Positions 32,308 to 44,741 of a stretch of 64,000 nucleotides of DNA are shown here, piece after piece. The stretch lies in the NCBI GenBank assembly GCA_025506515.1, contig CM046452.1, positions 68,426,560 to 68,490,559 on the forward strand, written 5' to 3'. The stretch's first letter is position 1. Each line of letters begins with the position of its first letter. A program made the translations under genes and the position numbers. This DNA comes from Flaveria trinervia. Its lineage: Eukaryota; Streptophyta; Magnoliopsida; Asterales; Asteraceae. The notes under the pieces were generated by a model. It was not told the origin of the DNA. It did no database searches and saw only the letters and a program-made list of their open reading frames with translations.

Positions 32308-33033
32308 TGTTGATACATGTATGTTCCTAGATAATGATATGAATGTAATAGATCTTGTTTGTCTGATTCTGAGGTAATGCTTGGAATGATTATGAATGAT
32401 ATGGTTTGTTTGTTATTTATAATGGTTAATATTTCATTAATGAGTCGACGTTGAATTGGTTAATTAGGTTTGTGGTTGTTTGAATTGTTACCATAATGTA
32501 ATATTAATTATTACATTCAAACTTAACAAAATGAAGTTCTCATGCAAATGGCCCATGCGAATAGACCATACGCATGAATAACTTCATACGAATGACTCAG
32601 TCGCACGACTGAACCAGGAGACTAGATCAGTCGTATGATTCTAACATAAGATTGGCTCAGTCACACGACTGAACACTCAGTCGTGCGGATGAATCAACCG
32701 CATGGTTTCAATCGCACGACTGAACCATACTAATGGTCAGTCGCATGAATGACAATACTAACGTATAAATACAACCCAATTCGTGGAAAAGAAAGAGCAT
32801 TCATTGATACGATTCCAGACGTACCCTAGCCATCCAGAAGCCTCCCATTCGTTCTCCAAGTTCATAGAACACATTAGATCGATTCCCAATCGACTCTAAC
32901 GTTAGATTCAATTCTTGATTGATTCTTCGTGTGTTCCCACTCATTGGATCGCCAATCAAGTAGGATTCCGCACTATTTGATCTGGTTTACATGCTAATCA
33001 CTACGTATTTCGTTCAAATACCAGGTCCTAACA
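32308..33033 (+). repeat. 3' LTR of element E
   Basis: 726 bp, near-identical to 18947-19672, with TATAAATA at 32764-32771 and exact TCAGTCGCACGACTGA at 32597-32612. The differences are scattered substitutions and single-base indels. It is followed by TTATG, the target duplication. Confidence 0.95.
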
Positions 33034-33336
33034 TTATGCTACCCTGACAATCACCCAAGGGTCCTTCAATCACCTTCCTAGAGACACCAAGGTGAACTAC
33101 ACTCAAGGAGCCATTCAAGAGACAAGCCTTCTCAAGCTTTTGTGTCTTTTGATGAAGCGTTGGCAACTCTCTTCTTTCACTCTTGAAGACCTGGACTGTA
33201 TCCATCCAGATAATCTGGAATACATGGAACTAGTCCATAGATGGCTCTTCCACTCATAGAGCCAGAATTTCTACAAGAGGACTGGAAGGAAGTTTCCAGC
33301 AATCAACCAGTGGAAATTGGACTGACAAAGGCAAAT
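33034..33336 (+). pseudogene. Gag of element D, middle part between insertions E and B
   Basis: Host gag resumes with the TTATG duplication. It carries DLDCIHPDNLEYMELVHRWL followed by FYKRTGRKFPAI, the segment that precedes the zinc knuckle in gag of A as well (KFYKRIGRKFPG). One stop lies inside. The last bases, caaat at 33332-33336, are the left target site of B. Confidence 0.8.
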
Positions 33337-34133
33337 TGTTAGGATCTCAACATCTAGTTTGATCAATTAGATTGGATTTGCAGTGGAATGAGCTCACGAA
33401 TTAGAAATTTAACAAGAAACACCTAAATTTATCAATGAAATAGTGTTTGTTATAGAGTGAGAATTTCTGCCAAAAGGAATATATCATTCAATACACGCTT
33501 CGGCTGGCTTTCACGCACCATTACAATTAGGTCATCTTTCCTTTTATAAGGAAGCTGACGTCACTGATGTCACTTGACAGTGACATCTAACTGTTATTTA
33601 ACTACTGAAAGTTAACACAACTACTGAAGATGTCAAACAACTGACATCTTCTTACAAAATACCAAGTGTTAACTATCACTACAACTACTGAAAAGAAACT
33701 ACTAAAACAACAACGACTGAAGAACATGCTCTTCAGTCGTTTTACAAGTACTGAAATAGAAAAGAAAACTACTGAAAGGAAACCATCACGTGACAAACTC
33801 TGAAGGCTTCAGTACTTGGACTTCTTGAACTTTAGTTGTTGTCATCAGTTGATGTCTTCAGCTGATGTCTTCAGCTGATGTCTTCAGTCTTTGTACTTCA
33901 GCTGTTGATCTTCAATACTTTAGTCTTCAGCTGTTGAAGTCTTCAGTAATTTAGTCTTTAGCTTTTGGTCTTCAGACTTTGGTCTTCAGCTGTTGAAGTC
34001 TTCAGTACTTTAGTCTTCAGCTGTTGAACTTCAGACTTTGTCAAACAGCTGATCAAGTCTTCAGTAGTTGTTGTGATGTCTTGTGGGACTTAAGGTTTTT
34101 CTGATCTGGCTCATTGGTTCTTTTGGTCCAACA
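33337..34133 (-). repeat. 3' LTR of Copia element B
   Basis: 797 bp, TGTTAGGATC to GGTCCAACA. The minus strand has palindromes (33600-34070), TGACGTCA at 33556-33563 and a TATA box (TTATAAAAGG type, about 33542-33549). Compared with the 5' LTR it lacks exactly one 29-base hairpin at 33789 (see findings). Confidence 0.93.
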
Positions 34134-34348
34134 AACTCCCCTGAACCAATGCAGCCAAAACCTTAAGCTTATTGAAGATGTCCCACTTATTATGGCAGAA
34201 AGACTGGTCTTTTTGTTTTCTAGATCAGCTCAGAAGTGACCCTTGTAAGCACAGGCCTGGAAAGAAGTCTCAATGATCTGATTGGCAAAGGATGGATGGG
34301 AACTCTGTCGGGAAATTGGACACAGAGCTATTACCCCATCCATGAGAT
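34134..34348 (-). other. Polypurine tract and 3' untranslated region of B
   Basis: The minus strand ends AGGGGAGTT next to the 3' LTR, preceded by about 200 bases homologous to 45-254 of A. Confidence 0.7.
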
Positions 34349-37300
34349 CTACTTCCCAATATGAGTCTGTAAACTCCCTTGTATAGGCCTCAAGGAAGGT
34401 TACTTGTTCCTCCATGGTAAGCTCTTCTGCTTCTCCTTCAAAGAGTGATTCTGGCCCATAGTACTCAGAGAGGTATTTGACCGCTTCCCATTTTTTAGCT
34501 CCACAGTTGTTATGACTCTATATGCGAATTCATCTGGGTGAATACCCTCTAAGAACAACTGGAGCTCATTCTTTCTAACTTCCTCAAGCCTCCTATACAC
34601 TAACCCTTTTTCACCACTTTATTCTCTAGCATCTTTTGTGGGGTCAGTTTAGCTTTATAGGCTTTCTTGAAGTCATCTAGGATCTCCCAAGGTGATACTA
34701 CAAAGGCCAGTGAGATCACTTCATCTACAATATTCTTTACTTGGCCAATGTATCTCTGTGGAATATTTTTCTTTTGAATCCTATGAGCGCCCTAGGATTA
34801 GGCCAAATCCTCACTCTTCTTTTTGATATTGAAAGGTATGTCTGAGAGTGTATAATCTCTGAGCATGTTTCTTCATATTGATGATTGAAGATGTGGCAGC
34901 GTTGCTTTGTCGACTTTTCACAATTCCGCATCATGTTGTTTGTGAATCTCTTCTTCTTCTAACTTCACTTTCACAATTTGCCTTTGAAATTCAGGAGTAA
35001 TTGTTGGAGGGTGACTTAGGCCTTAGGCAACTGTATAACAGCTGAGATTGGCAGCCTATCTTCATTTCATCATTATATTCTTCTTCCTCTTCTAGCCTCA
35101 GTACCCTTCTCTCCTCTTCTGGGGTACATCATCGGCTATTGGTTTTGTGGTAAGGGAATGGGTTAGTAGGTTGTGGTTGTGTGGTTTTGGTGTGGGAATT
35201 TGACAGGCTGTTCTAGCATTTTGGATGTAAGGGAGCTTTGGATTGTTTGACCAGTTCAGTCCTGCTCCCAGCACTAGCTTCATTCAAGGCTTCAATGACC
35301 AGCCCTTGGTATATACTTCAGACGAACAAATCTTGGTGGTTATTGCCAAGATGCTGTCTGGACCATGACTTGATTTCAATCAGTGATCTTCCAAGATACT
35401 TAGCTATGAACCTGATCATGATTTCCAGCCTTTCCCTTTCCAACACACTGTAACTTGTCCATCTTGCTTGGATTTCTTCAATCTCCAATCTTCTAATTTC
35501 TGAGTCAAGTTTTTAGTGTCATGACCTTGCCTAAACAGCTGATCAATGATGTTATCCATTGATCGGCTGTGTGGGCATCAGCCTCCTTCACCATTTCCTC
35601 CAACTCCTTCTCCTTCTTTCCACTCTTCTTTTCTTGTATGTGACATGAAGTCTTTAGTACTTTCAGTCACTTTCTCCATTTCAGCTTCCTTCTCCTTCTC
35701 CTTCTCAGTCTATCTACCCAACTCCTTCTCATTTTCCACCTCTATCTCTTTTTCTTTCTCTTTCCATCTTCAAGCCTCTTTCGTTTTGCTTTCACTAACT
35801 GAATCTCCCCCTTTTGGTTGCATTGGTTGCATGGGTTTGATTGTCAGAAAGCCTTTTGCTCACAACTTCCTCCAGCAAAGGTTGGATAACAGAGGGAAGC
35901 CTCTTATCAAGGGTTTCAATAACTATCTCAGTGATAATTGGTGTGATGAGAGGTAAGGAACTTTGAAGGATAGCAGCTATTTGCTGGGGGGGTTCTGTCC
36001 CTGAGAGATAGTGCCAGAAGTAGAGGCAGGTGGCTGAGAGTTTTGGAGTGGCTTGTGTATAAGAGACCTTCAGAGGAAGGTGCCATCTGTTGGTGTATGG
36101 GGCAGATGGACTTAGATCCTGAGACATTTTGGCAATCAGCTCGTTGAGTAGCTTACCTCATCTCTAGGATGGTATTTTGGGCTAAAACATATAGAAGAAG
36201 CCCAGGTCATCATCAGTGTTTGTTGAATCACCTAACCTCCTGATAGAATCAGGATGTACATGCTCTGAGTGTAGATCAGTAGTAGCATGTGCCCTTGTTC
36301 TTGGTACTGGGGACTTCCTGCCTCAGGACTATGTCCTTCATGGCAGTTGCCTCTGGTGAGGTCTTATGGAAGGTACCAACTGCATCCTGATCATATGCTG
36401 AAGCAGGAGAAGTGGCAGCCTCACCAGATGTTCGAATCTCTGTTTCTACACTTGGAGATGGAACAGTGTAACCCCGGTGCTGTGGGTTATTAGAAGCATT
36501 TGGATCCTCCCCCTCAATTGTTGAGGCTATCCCAGTTTTGATTGGTATCTGGGGAGGGGGTGAGGAATGCAACTGAGTCAGCACTTTTGCAACTATTATA
36601 GTAGGACTTTGGGGGGGCGGTTGCAGTGGGAGATGGTGTAGAAGCAGTATGGACCCGGGGAGAGTGGTGCGTTTCAATGGCAACCTCCTCAAATGAGGAA
36701 GGTTCCAGATGTATAGGTGCCCCGAATGTGGGTGTTGCAGGCTCCTGTTGAGAGGAAGCCTGAGCGGTATAGCAGGTTGAGTCATGGACATAACTGGGGG
36801 GTTATAACCAGTATGTATTTCCTATGTTGTGGTACAGGGCTTCCTCAGGGGACTCATCTCCCTGAGCAGCCTTTTTGGGTTTTTGGTTTGGGTTGTGGGG
36901 CTTTGGATTTGGAAGTGGTGGCTGTGGGTTCCAGCTGCGTGGGTTTTCGCAGTTGGCAGCCTGTTTGAGTGACTGGTCTGAGTTGTGCCTGGAGTATAAC
37001 TCAGGCAATACAGCCATGGCAGGGACTCCAAGGCCAACAAGTCCCTTAGATTTCAGTTGGTTCTCTTTAATGGCCATTATGAACCGAGGATATATATCCA
37101 TCGTTTAGCAATAGGTTTTGAGGCCATATCCTTAAGTTCAAGAAATATTATTTCAGAAAAATTTAAGTTTTGTTGCTCAAGGATAGAGAAGAATACTGCT
37201 GCCACCTGGTTGACATTTGATCCCAAGAAGAAGTCTTAGGGGCTAGGCAGACATTCACAATATGAAAAATAAGGCATTCAGCGTCATGGAAATGCTTCTT

Positions 37301-37674
37301 TAGGATGGTCGAAGCGCTGAGGTTACCCTGGTATCCATGTTGGGCAAAGGATAGATCAGTGGTGCCCTTTGAATATCCAGCGGGGAAGGTGGCATCATCC
37401 AGTTGTAGGGTTTGGCGAAGGATTGCGGAGTGATGACCACCTTACGGGAGTTGACGAACAACTGGAAAGACTCGGTGTCATTCTCCCCAGTGGTAAGGGT
37501 GACGTTCGTCCAGAACTGATTTAAGGATTCGGCATAACTGGTAGGATTGATAAGGAAGGCCGTTTTTATGGAGAATGGACCATTAGATCAATGGCAGTAT
37601 CAAACTTCGTCCAGAAGGTGATTTGGTAAGGTAGGCAACACAGTTGTGTCTTGGTTAAGCTGCATGGTCGCCAT
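34349..37674 (-). pseudogene. Accessory ORF (aORF) of element B
   Basis: The ATG at 37674 (MATMQLNQ) corresponds to 3518 in A. A base loss soon after the start shifts the frame. C-terminal segments match A closely (ELQLFLEGIHPDEFAYRVITTVELKNGK at 34485-34560). The middle is Pro/Gln/Thr-rich. It is more damaged than A and cannot encode the full protein. Function is unknown, as for A. Confidence 0.6.
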
Positions 37675-37740
37675 TAATGTGAGAGAAGGTTCGGAGTTTT
37701 TGAACGTTAGGTTTGAGATAATGAATTCTGTAGGATTAGG

Positions 37741-37748
37741 TATTTATA
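37741..37748 (-). promoter_or_regulatory. TATA box upstream of the aORF of B
   Basis: TATAAATA on the minus strand, 67 bases before the aORF ATG, in the same position as in A although the flanks have drifted. Confidence 0.5.
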
Positions 37749-37759
37749 GGGTAAGGGTT

Positions 37760-38400
37760 ATAAAACAACTGAAGGTTTTGGTGTTAATCATTAGTAGTTT
37801 TAAACGACTGATGATGTGGTATTAACCTTCAGAGGTTGAAACAACGAAGTCTTGGTTTTAGGCATCAGCAGTTATAAAACTACTGAAAACCATGGTTTTG
37901 GCTTTACATGTTGGAAACAACTGAGGACTTGGTGTTAGTCATCAGTAGTTGTGAAACTACTGAAGACATGGTTTTGTCATCAGTTGTTGTAAATGACTGA
38001 AGACTTGGTGTTAGTCATCAGTAGTTGTGAAACTACTGAAGACATTGGTTTTGTCATCAGTTGTTGTAAACAACTGAAGACTTGGTGTTAGTCATCAGTA
38101 GTTGTGAAACTACTAAAGACATGGTTTGGTTTCAGTTGTTTAAGATGAAACAGCAGTTGTAAAACGACTGAAGAGAAAATTCCCATCACTAGTTTTCGTC
38201 AATTCTTAGCTTTTCAGGTTTCATACTGTCCTCAACACTTACTCATCAGACTTTTTAGCTGTTTTCAGTATTTCATAGGACATTGGTACTTGTCTGTTTT
38301 TACTACTCATAGTTTCTAACAGAATCAGTACTATTTGTGACATGTCTACTATGATCATCAGTACTTGTTACTGAGATCATCAGTAGTTGTCACTTATTCT
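37760..38400 (-). repeat. 38/76-bp dimeric palindrome array, pol-aORF interval of B
   Basis: Between 37930 and 38130 two 38-bp unit types alternate: one with CAGTAGTTGTGAAACTACTG and TGGTTTTG, the other with CAGTTGTTGTAAACAACTG and TGGTGTTAG. This gives a 76-bp dimer repeated about three times. Both sides have more degenerate units. Each unit is itself an inverted repeat. Confidence 0.85.
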
Positions 38401-39075
38401 AGCTGCAGCATACCAAGCCTTAACACTAGGTTTTGGATAGTTGAACTATCCAAGGCTTAGTAAAAATGTCTGCAAGCTCATCAGCACTAGGCACAAACTT
38501 TGGATCAATCAGACATTTTTCAAAATAGTCCCTAATAAAATGGTGTCTGATCTCTATATGTTTGGTCCTAGAATGCTGGACAGATTCTTGACAATGCAAA
38601 GAGCTGAAGCACTGTCCATTAATAATGGAGTCTTAGTCTTTGTAATGCCATAATCCAAAAGTTGGTTCTGAAGCCAGAGTACCTGAGATGTACAACTTGC
38701 AGCAGCAATGTACTCTGCTTCAGCAGTGGATGTAGCAATAGATGTTTGCTTCTTACTCTGCCAAGAAATCAAACAGTTGCCTAGGAATTAACATCCACCA
38801 GAAGTTGACTTTCTGGTTAACTTACACCCTGCATAGTCACTATGAGAAAAACAACTAATTTGCAAGAGTTTCCAGTGTAATACCATAAACCTAGAGATTG
38901 TGTACCTTGCAGATATCTAAAGATCCTCTTGACTGCAATCAAATGAGACTCTTTAGGAGCAGCCTGAAATCTAGCAAAACACAAGTTGCAAACATGATAT
39001 CTGGTCTAGAAGTTGTTAAGTACATCAAGGACCTAATCATAAATGTGTAAAGTGTTTCATCAACAGCGTTACCTT
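38396..39075 (-). pseudogene. RNase H of element B
   Basis: Homologous to 4188-4838 of A. ISWQSKKQTSIATSTAEAEYIAAASC (38700-38770), LLMDSASALCIVKN and SRPDIMFATCV are readable. Frame breaks near 38582, 38790 and 38975 make it inactive. Confidence 0.88.
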
Positions 39076-39900
39076 TCTGATCTGCATTCGGTTGTGGTAT
39101 GGCACATGGGAGTAGAACATGGCTTACAGTTTTGTAAATCAAACTTATTCAAAAGATCTTTTGTATATTTAGACTGATGATGAAAGTCCCATCAGCCTTT
39201 TTTTATTTGCAATCCTAGAAAGAACTATAATTCTCCCATTGCACTCATTTCAAACTTCTTTTGCATTAATTGGTAAAATCATCACACAACTGGGATCAGA
39301 GGATGAAAAAATAATATCATCAACATAAATTTGAACAAGTAGCTTATGCTGATCCACCTTCTTAATGAACAAGTTTTATCTATGGAGCCTGTAGTGAAAT
39401 TATTTTGAAGAAGAAAATTTGATAATGTCTCATACCGGCTCTAGGAGCTTGTTTCAACCCATAAAGATCCTTATCAAGCTTGTATACCCAATCTGGATGT
39501 TTATTATCCTCAAACCTGGTGGTTGACACACATAAACCTCTTCTTTTATTTTACCATATAAAAATGCACTTTTAACATCCATTTGAAAAACTTTAAGATT
39601 GTGGAATACAACATAGGCTAAGAACAATCTAATTGCCTCCAGTCTGGCTACAGGAGCAAAGGTTTCATCATAATCAATACCTTCTTCTTCTGGGCAAACC
39701 CCTAAACAACCAGTCTGCCTTGTTCTTAACAATCAGCACATTTTCATCATCTTTTTTATCCTAAACACCCATTTAGTCCTATTGCACACTTACATGGGGT
39801 AGAGGAACCAGTTCCCACACTTGCTGCTTGTTGAACTGAAGTAGCTCAAGCTGCTGGCTTCAACCCATCCATTGTCCCTTAAAGCAATATGATAGTTCTT
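39076..39900 (-). pseudogene. Reverse transcriptase of element B
   Basis: Readable parts: EEEGIDYDETFAPVARLEAIRLFLAY, FQMDVKSAFLYGKIKEEVYVCQPPG (39510-39600, a segment lost in A), and the YVDD region (about 39310-39325, where a change affects the following codons). Several frameshifts are present. Confidence 0.85.
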
Positions 39901-41205
39901 TGGCTCTTGCTGACTAATAAAGAGAGCATAGAAGCAGAAGCTGCCAATTGACTTCTTGTTGAAACTCCAGCATTGATATCACCAATGTTTTGAGATATTG
40001 GGTGATTCTTCAGCTCTATAAACATGAGACCTGTGCAAGTGTTTGTAGGACCTTCAGTAGCAGCAGATGGGGATGCAGACTCTTGAAACCAAGAATGAGA
40101 TGGCAAATCAAAAGATGTAGAGGAATCAGAGATCTCATCAGCATTTGTTATGGATGGAACTGCTGAGCTACAGGAACATCAAGTTTGGGACTCAGGCAGT
40201 TGATCACTAAACTTGAATAGTGAGTATTGATATTATCATCATCATCAATACCACCAGGTGGAGAACTATTGACAGGAGCAATAGCTAAAGCCTGATAAGG
40301 AACATATTGCGTATGTCTAAATCAAATAACTCCACGGGTTTTGTGGAATCTTGTCCTTTGGAGATTCATTAAACTTCACATGCAGAGTCTTTTCAACTAT
40401 CTTTGTTCTACAGTTGAAGACTCTGTATGCCTTGAAAATAGATGAATAACCAACAAAATACCCTGCATCCACCTTAGGATCAAATTTGTGGAGTTGATCC
40501 TTTGTGTTGAGAATGAAAAATACACCCAAAGGCTCTGAAAAAAAAAAATTAGAGGAGCCAAATGATGTAGAACTTCATATGGAGTCTTCATCAACCTCTG
40601 ATTTACTAAGGCTCTATTCTGCACATAGCAAGCTGTGTTAATAGCTTCAGGCCAAAAGGTCAGTGGCAAACCAGAGTCAGCCAACATGGACCTTGCAGCT
40701 GCAATTAGGGTCTTGTTCTTTCTCTCTACTACTCCATTTTGTTCGGGAGTCCTTGGGATGCTAAACTGCCTCTTGATTCCCTTTGAGAGATAAAAATCAT
40801 CAAGTGTAGATTTCTGAATTCTGTTCCATTATCACTTCTGATACACTTGACAGATAGGAATACTACTTCTCAACATACAACACAAATTTTTAATTGTCTG
40901 AGCAGCCTCATCCTTTGAATGCAAGAAGAAAGTCCCTACAATCTGGAGTAATCATCCACATTTACCAGACAATATTTCTTCTTTGCCATACTCATTACTC
41001 TCACAGGACCAAAGATATCCATGTGTAGTAATTGCAAGCAGGCAATGGACTTAGGTTCTTCAATAGGAGGGAATGAGACTTGTGTTGTTTTCCTTTTAGA
41101 CAAGCAGTGCATTGTCTTCACATCTGACTCCTTCATAAGCATCCCCTTACTAAACCATGATGTATCAGCTGATTCAAGTTTTTAAGATTCACATGACCCA
41201 GCCTT
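39901..41205 (-). pseudogene. Integrase and linker of element B
   Basis: Minus strand order: LLHMDIFGPVRVMSMAKKKYCL (41040), VNVDDYSR, the Asp-containing second motif near 40830 (frame broken), LADSGLPLTFWPEAINTACYVQNR (40620-40690), HKFDPKVDAGYFVGYSS (40440-40500), then the Ser/Thr linker. The frame is interrupted at least four times. Confidence 0.85.
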
Positions 41206-41640
41206 CTATGCCATAGAATAGATTCTGAGGAGAAGCCTTGGAAATAGGCAAGGATGGCCTTTGAGATCTATTTTCTTGGAAAGATCTAAGGCATACACTC
41301 TTCCTGTCCTGTTGGCCCTCAGGAGAGTGTGATCATCCAACACCTTATCAATCAAACTTAGAACTTTGGATGACAGAATCCTGCAGTTCTGACTGGTGAA
41401 AAGAGCAACATGACCTTTATCACACATTTGACTGACACTCAAGAGATTGTACTTGTGATTCTCCCATTGGAGACAAAGCCTTTGCCAATGATGTAACCCT
41501 TAGCATCATTGCCAAAAGAAACAAATCCCTTCTTTCTTGAGAGTAATCATGAGAAGAGAGTTGTTCCCTGTCATATGCATAGATCCTCCACTGTCTACAT
41601 ACCAGATGCTACTGTGGCATGCTGAAGAACACTGCAATCA
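41206..41640 (-). pseudogene. Protease and gag-pre-integrase of element B
   Basis: Contains SIWYVDSGGSMHMTG: the protease D-S-G is intact, unlike H-S-G in A. Then SVSQMCDKGHVALFTSQNC and ANRTGRVYALDLSKK. The CAG acceptor-like site is at 41632-41634 and the AAC-TAA gag end at 41652-41657 (minus). Confidence 0.85.
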
Positions 41641-43466
41641 TTATAAATTACTTAGTTTTTGAGACCCAAACCTTTTGGTTTTGGGTCTGTTCACAATCAA
41701 GATGGTAACCTAACAGATTTGCTATGAAGAACAGCTTGAGGGGATGGAGATTGTGAAGAAGAAGAATCCTTGGCATGGATTTTCTTCTATGTGTTTCAGC
41801 ACAGGAGCATCTAATTGGTTGATCTCCCCAATAGATGTTGAACCATCATAACAAGTTGTGTGATTCTGTGATAAAGCATTTAGCTCATCAGACACATTAG
41901 TGTGTGAGATGATGGATCCTATGTTGTACCATTCCCTTTGAGCAACCTCAGTGTTGCCTGATTAGCCCCTTCCTTTTGGATTTCTTTTGGATTTTGGGGT
42001 TACAGGTTTTGATGTTGCTGGTACAAACTTGGTTTCAAACTTAGTTTTCATTTTATCCAATTTCTTATTAATGTTCTCATTGTGTTTGAGTTTGGAGCCC
42101 TTTTTATACCAGCAATCATCAGTAGATGATTGAATAAGCCACATATTTCACATGGCTTTTCTTCATCTTAAGTTGATCATCTGCTGAAGAAGATGAACTA
42201 CTGAAGACTTATTCTTCAGCAGTTTGCGACCAGTACTAGCAGTTTTCTTCCTTGCAGTACATGCTTTCTTGATATCTTCTTCAGTAGTTTTCCCACCCTT
42301 TCTACTGGCAGTTTTCTTCCCTTAGTACATGCAGTAGTTTGGGTTTGTTCTCTAGGTGTTATGACTTGCTCTTTAGTACTTTCAGTACTTTGTGAAATAC
42401 CACCTGGAGTGAACAACTTTTTGATCATGTGAGTGTCAGCACTTGAACCATCAACATTAGCTTCTAGGTTTTGGGAGGAATTAATGCTGACATCAACCTC
42501 TGATGGTGTTGTATCACATAGTAGATCACATGATGAAAAGGATTGGTTATTGCTTTCTCCATCAGATTCTACCTCTGCTCTGGGAGTAAATCTGTAGGAG
42601 GAGCAGTGTGATTATAACCAATGCCAAACTTGACATTGAAGCAGAGTGCTTACTGAGAAGCATTTCAAAACCCTTGCAGGAATGTACCTATCGATCACAC
42701 TCTACCTGGGTAGCTGCAAGTGTTTCTTTGAGGTCTCTATACTTCTCTAGAAGACCTCTTCCCTAGCCTTATTATCAGTGATTTGGCATTTGAGTTTGTA
42801 AATCTCATCATTCTTATCATTAAGCACAGACTCAAATTCAGCTTTTCTTTTGGATATTATTTGTTCTAGCTCAATGTTCTTGTTAATTAAAGCTATATTT
42901 GCTTCTCTAATAGATGCAAATGCGGTTATGCATGTTTCAGAAAATAGCTTGGCTTTGGCCTCAGAGGATACCTGTGATATCTGTGGTGTGCAGGCATTAG
43001 AGGATGAGGTATCAGCAGACTCTAGGGCCATAAGAGCAAGGTTCCAAAAGGATTGTCACCACCACGTTGACCAGCACCAAAAACAGTTATTCATGACCAG
43101 ACATATCATCTGGTAAACTGCTCCAGTCAACACTCCTGGGTGAAAAAGCTGTGTTGTTGAGGTTGAGATTGTTGATAAGATTAGGAAGGTTGAGGCTCAG
43201 GAAGAGCATGTGGTTGTTGAGCAATGGGTACTTGAACTTGACTGGTTTGTGGCATGTAATATGGGATATGGATATGGCATTGGACCCTGAGGGACAAAAT
43301 ATGCAGGAGATAGAGGTTGTGATTGATGACCAGAACTAGCAGGATGTTGCCCTCTGTTTTGTTGAATATTACTTGGAAAAGTCACAAAGGGTGCAGAGGA
43401 GTTAGATCCAGATGATCTACACTCTCTTGCAAAGTGCCCAAGCCTGTGGCATTTGTGACACCTCAA
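41641..43466 (-). pseudogene. Gag C-terminal half of element B
   Basis: From the right: knuckle CHKCHRLGHFAREC (43420-43460), a Gln/Ser/Pro-rich spacer, a coiled-coil stretch (ISKRKAEFESVLNDKNDEIYKLKCQ, 42770-42860), a cluster of family palindromes (about 42170-42430), a decayed second knuckle (42100-42150) and a Lys-rich tail to the stop at 41652. The organisation is as in A at 7523-9400. Confidence 0.75.
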
Positions 43467-43516
43467 CTTACTCTTGTCAAAACAACTTGGTTTCGCCAGA
43501 GAATCCAGGGAATTTC

Positions 43517-44338
43517 CTACCAGTTCTCTTGTAGAACTTTTGAGACTGATATAATCAAGGCCATTTGGCTCAGAATATCCATCTCTTCTAAGTCATCATC
43601 AGCTATACCTTTTAAATCATCCATAATGAAGCACAAATTGTGACTATTACAGCCTGACTGACTATCAACACTCACAAATGCATGATCAGAACTATTTGAA
43701 GAGAAATATATATGCTCATCATAATTACTTTCAGATGCAGCATATTCTGACTCATGACCGACCAAGGTAGTGTTCCCTGGTATAAAGTCTTCAGTGAGCT
43801 TTCCTGATGATGTCAGTTTCCTTTTCTGCTCTATCTCTCTTTCAAATGTAAGCAGTTTCCCATGAAGTTGGGTGAGAGATATGCTCTCTAGATTTGCATT
43901 AGAGCGTAAGACAATTGTATATGTGTCCCATCTCTCAGGTAGTGATCTGAGGAATCTGTGGTTCATCTGGCTATTAGTGTATTCATGTTTGACCATTTTC
44001 AGCTCAAAGATCAAACATGAAAAACGCTCAAACTGTTGAGTCAGAGTCTCACCCTTCCTATGAGCAAATGTCTCACATTGTTGGGCAAATATTTCCCTAT
44101 TGTTTGCTAAGAACTCATCAGAGTATTGTTCCTTCTTCTTCGGAACCATTTGGTTGGTTTCCGGATTGTTCACCATAGGCTTATGTGGACCATCTACCAC
44201 AGATGTCCAACAACCTGAACTGTTAACAAACATGTGATGGAGCATTCTTCGTTGCCATATGTTATACTCAGTCCTAACCAGCATCGAAGGCTTGGTTGAG
44301 GAACCAGTATTGTGAGGGTCATTAGAAGGAGTAGTCAT
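43517..44338 (-). pseudogene. Gag N-terminal part of element B, inner copy with in-frame deletion
   Basis: 273 residues open from MTTPSNDPHNTGS. Compared with the outer copy at 44738-45587 it lacks 147 bases (49 codons, from after EQYSDE to before the LANNREI segment). The ends share CTCAT, so the loss joined two short repeats at about 44116. The capsid-like domain has therefore lost its central helices. No frameshift is present at the site where A has one. Confidence 0.85.
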
Positions 44339-44533
44339 ATTCAGAATTTAGACACATTCAAGGTAAACAAAGTAAATCTAGCTCAAAACCACTTAGAACC
44401 TAAACAAAATGGCCAGAAGCAACAGAAACTCAATCTCTATAACCAATTCTTGCAAATTTGCTAATTCAATCAAACGTAGATAGCAAAAGAACGATTTCAA
44501 TGATCAGTTGTTAAATCGATCAATGATTAACCA

Positions 44534-44545
44534 CCTCTGATACCA
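44534..44545 (-). other. Primer binding site, inner copy of B
   Basis: The minus strand reads TGGTATCAGAGG, one mismatch to the family site. Confidence 0.85.
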
Positions 44546-44547
44546 TT

Positions 44548-44741
44548 TGTTAGGATCTCGGCATCTAGTTTGATCAATTAGATTGGATTTGCAGCGGAAT
44601 GAGCTCACGAATTAACAAATTAAACAAGAACACACAAAATTTATCAATAAAACAGTGTTTGTTATAGAGAGAGAATTTCTGCCAAAAGGAATATATTAAT
44701 TCAATACACGCTTCGGCTGGCTTTCGCGCACCGTTACAATT
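44548..44741 (-). repeat. Truncated inner LTR of B (U5 side)
   Basis: It matches the left 194 bases of the LTR at 45797 and then switches to gag sequence at the shared bases AATT (44738-44741). With the following segment it forms a tandem duplication inside B. Confidence 0.9.

Noticed and set aside
35546..35956. Plus-strand Ser/Phe-rich frame of 136 codons
   Set aside because: Antisense to the Lys/Glu-rich part of the aORF of B; amino-acid bias is explained by the sense strand.
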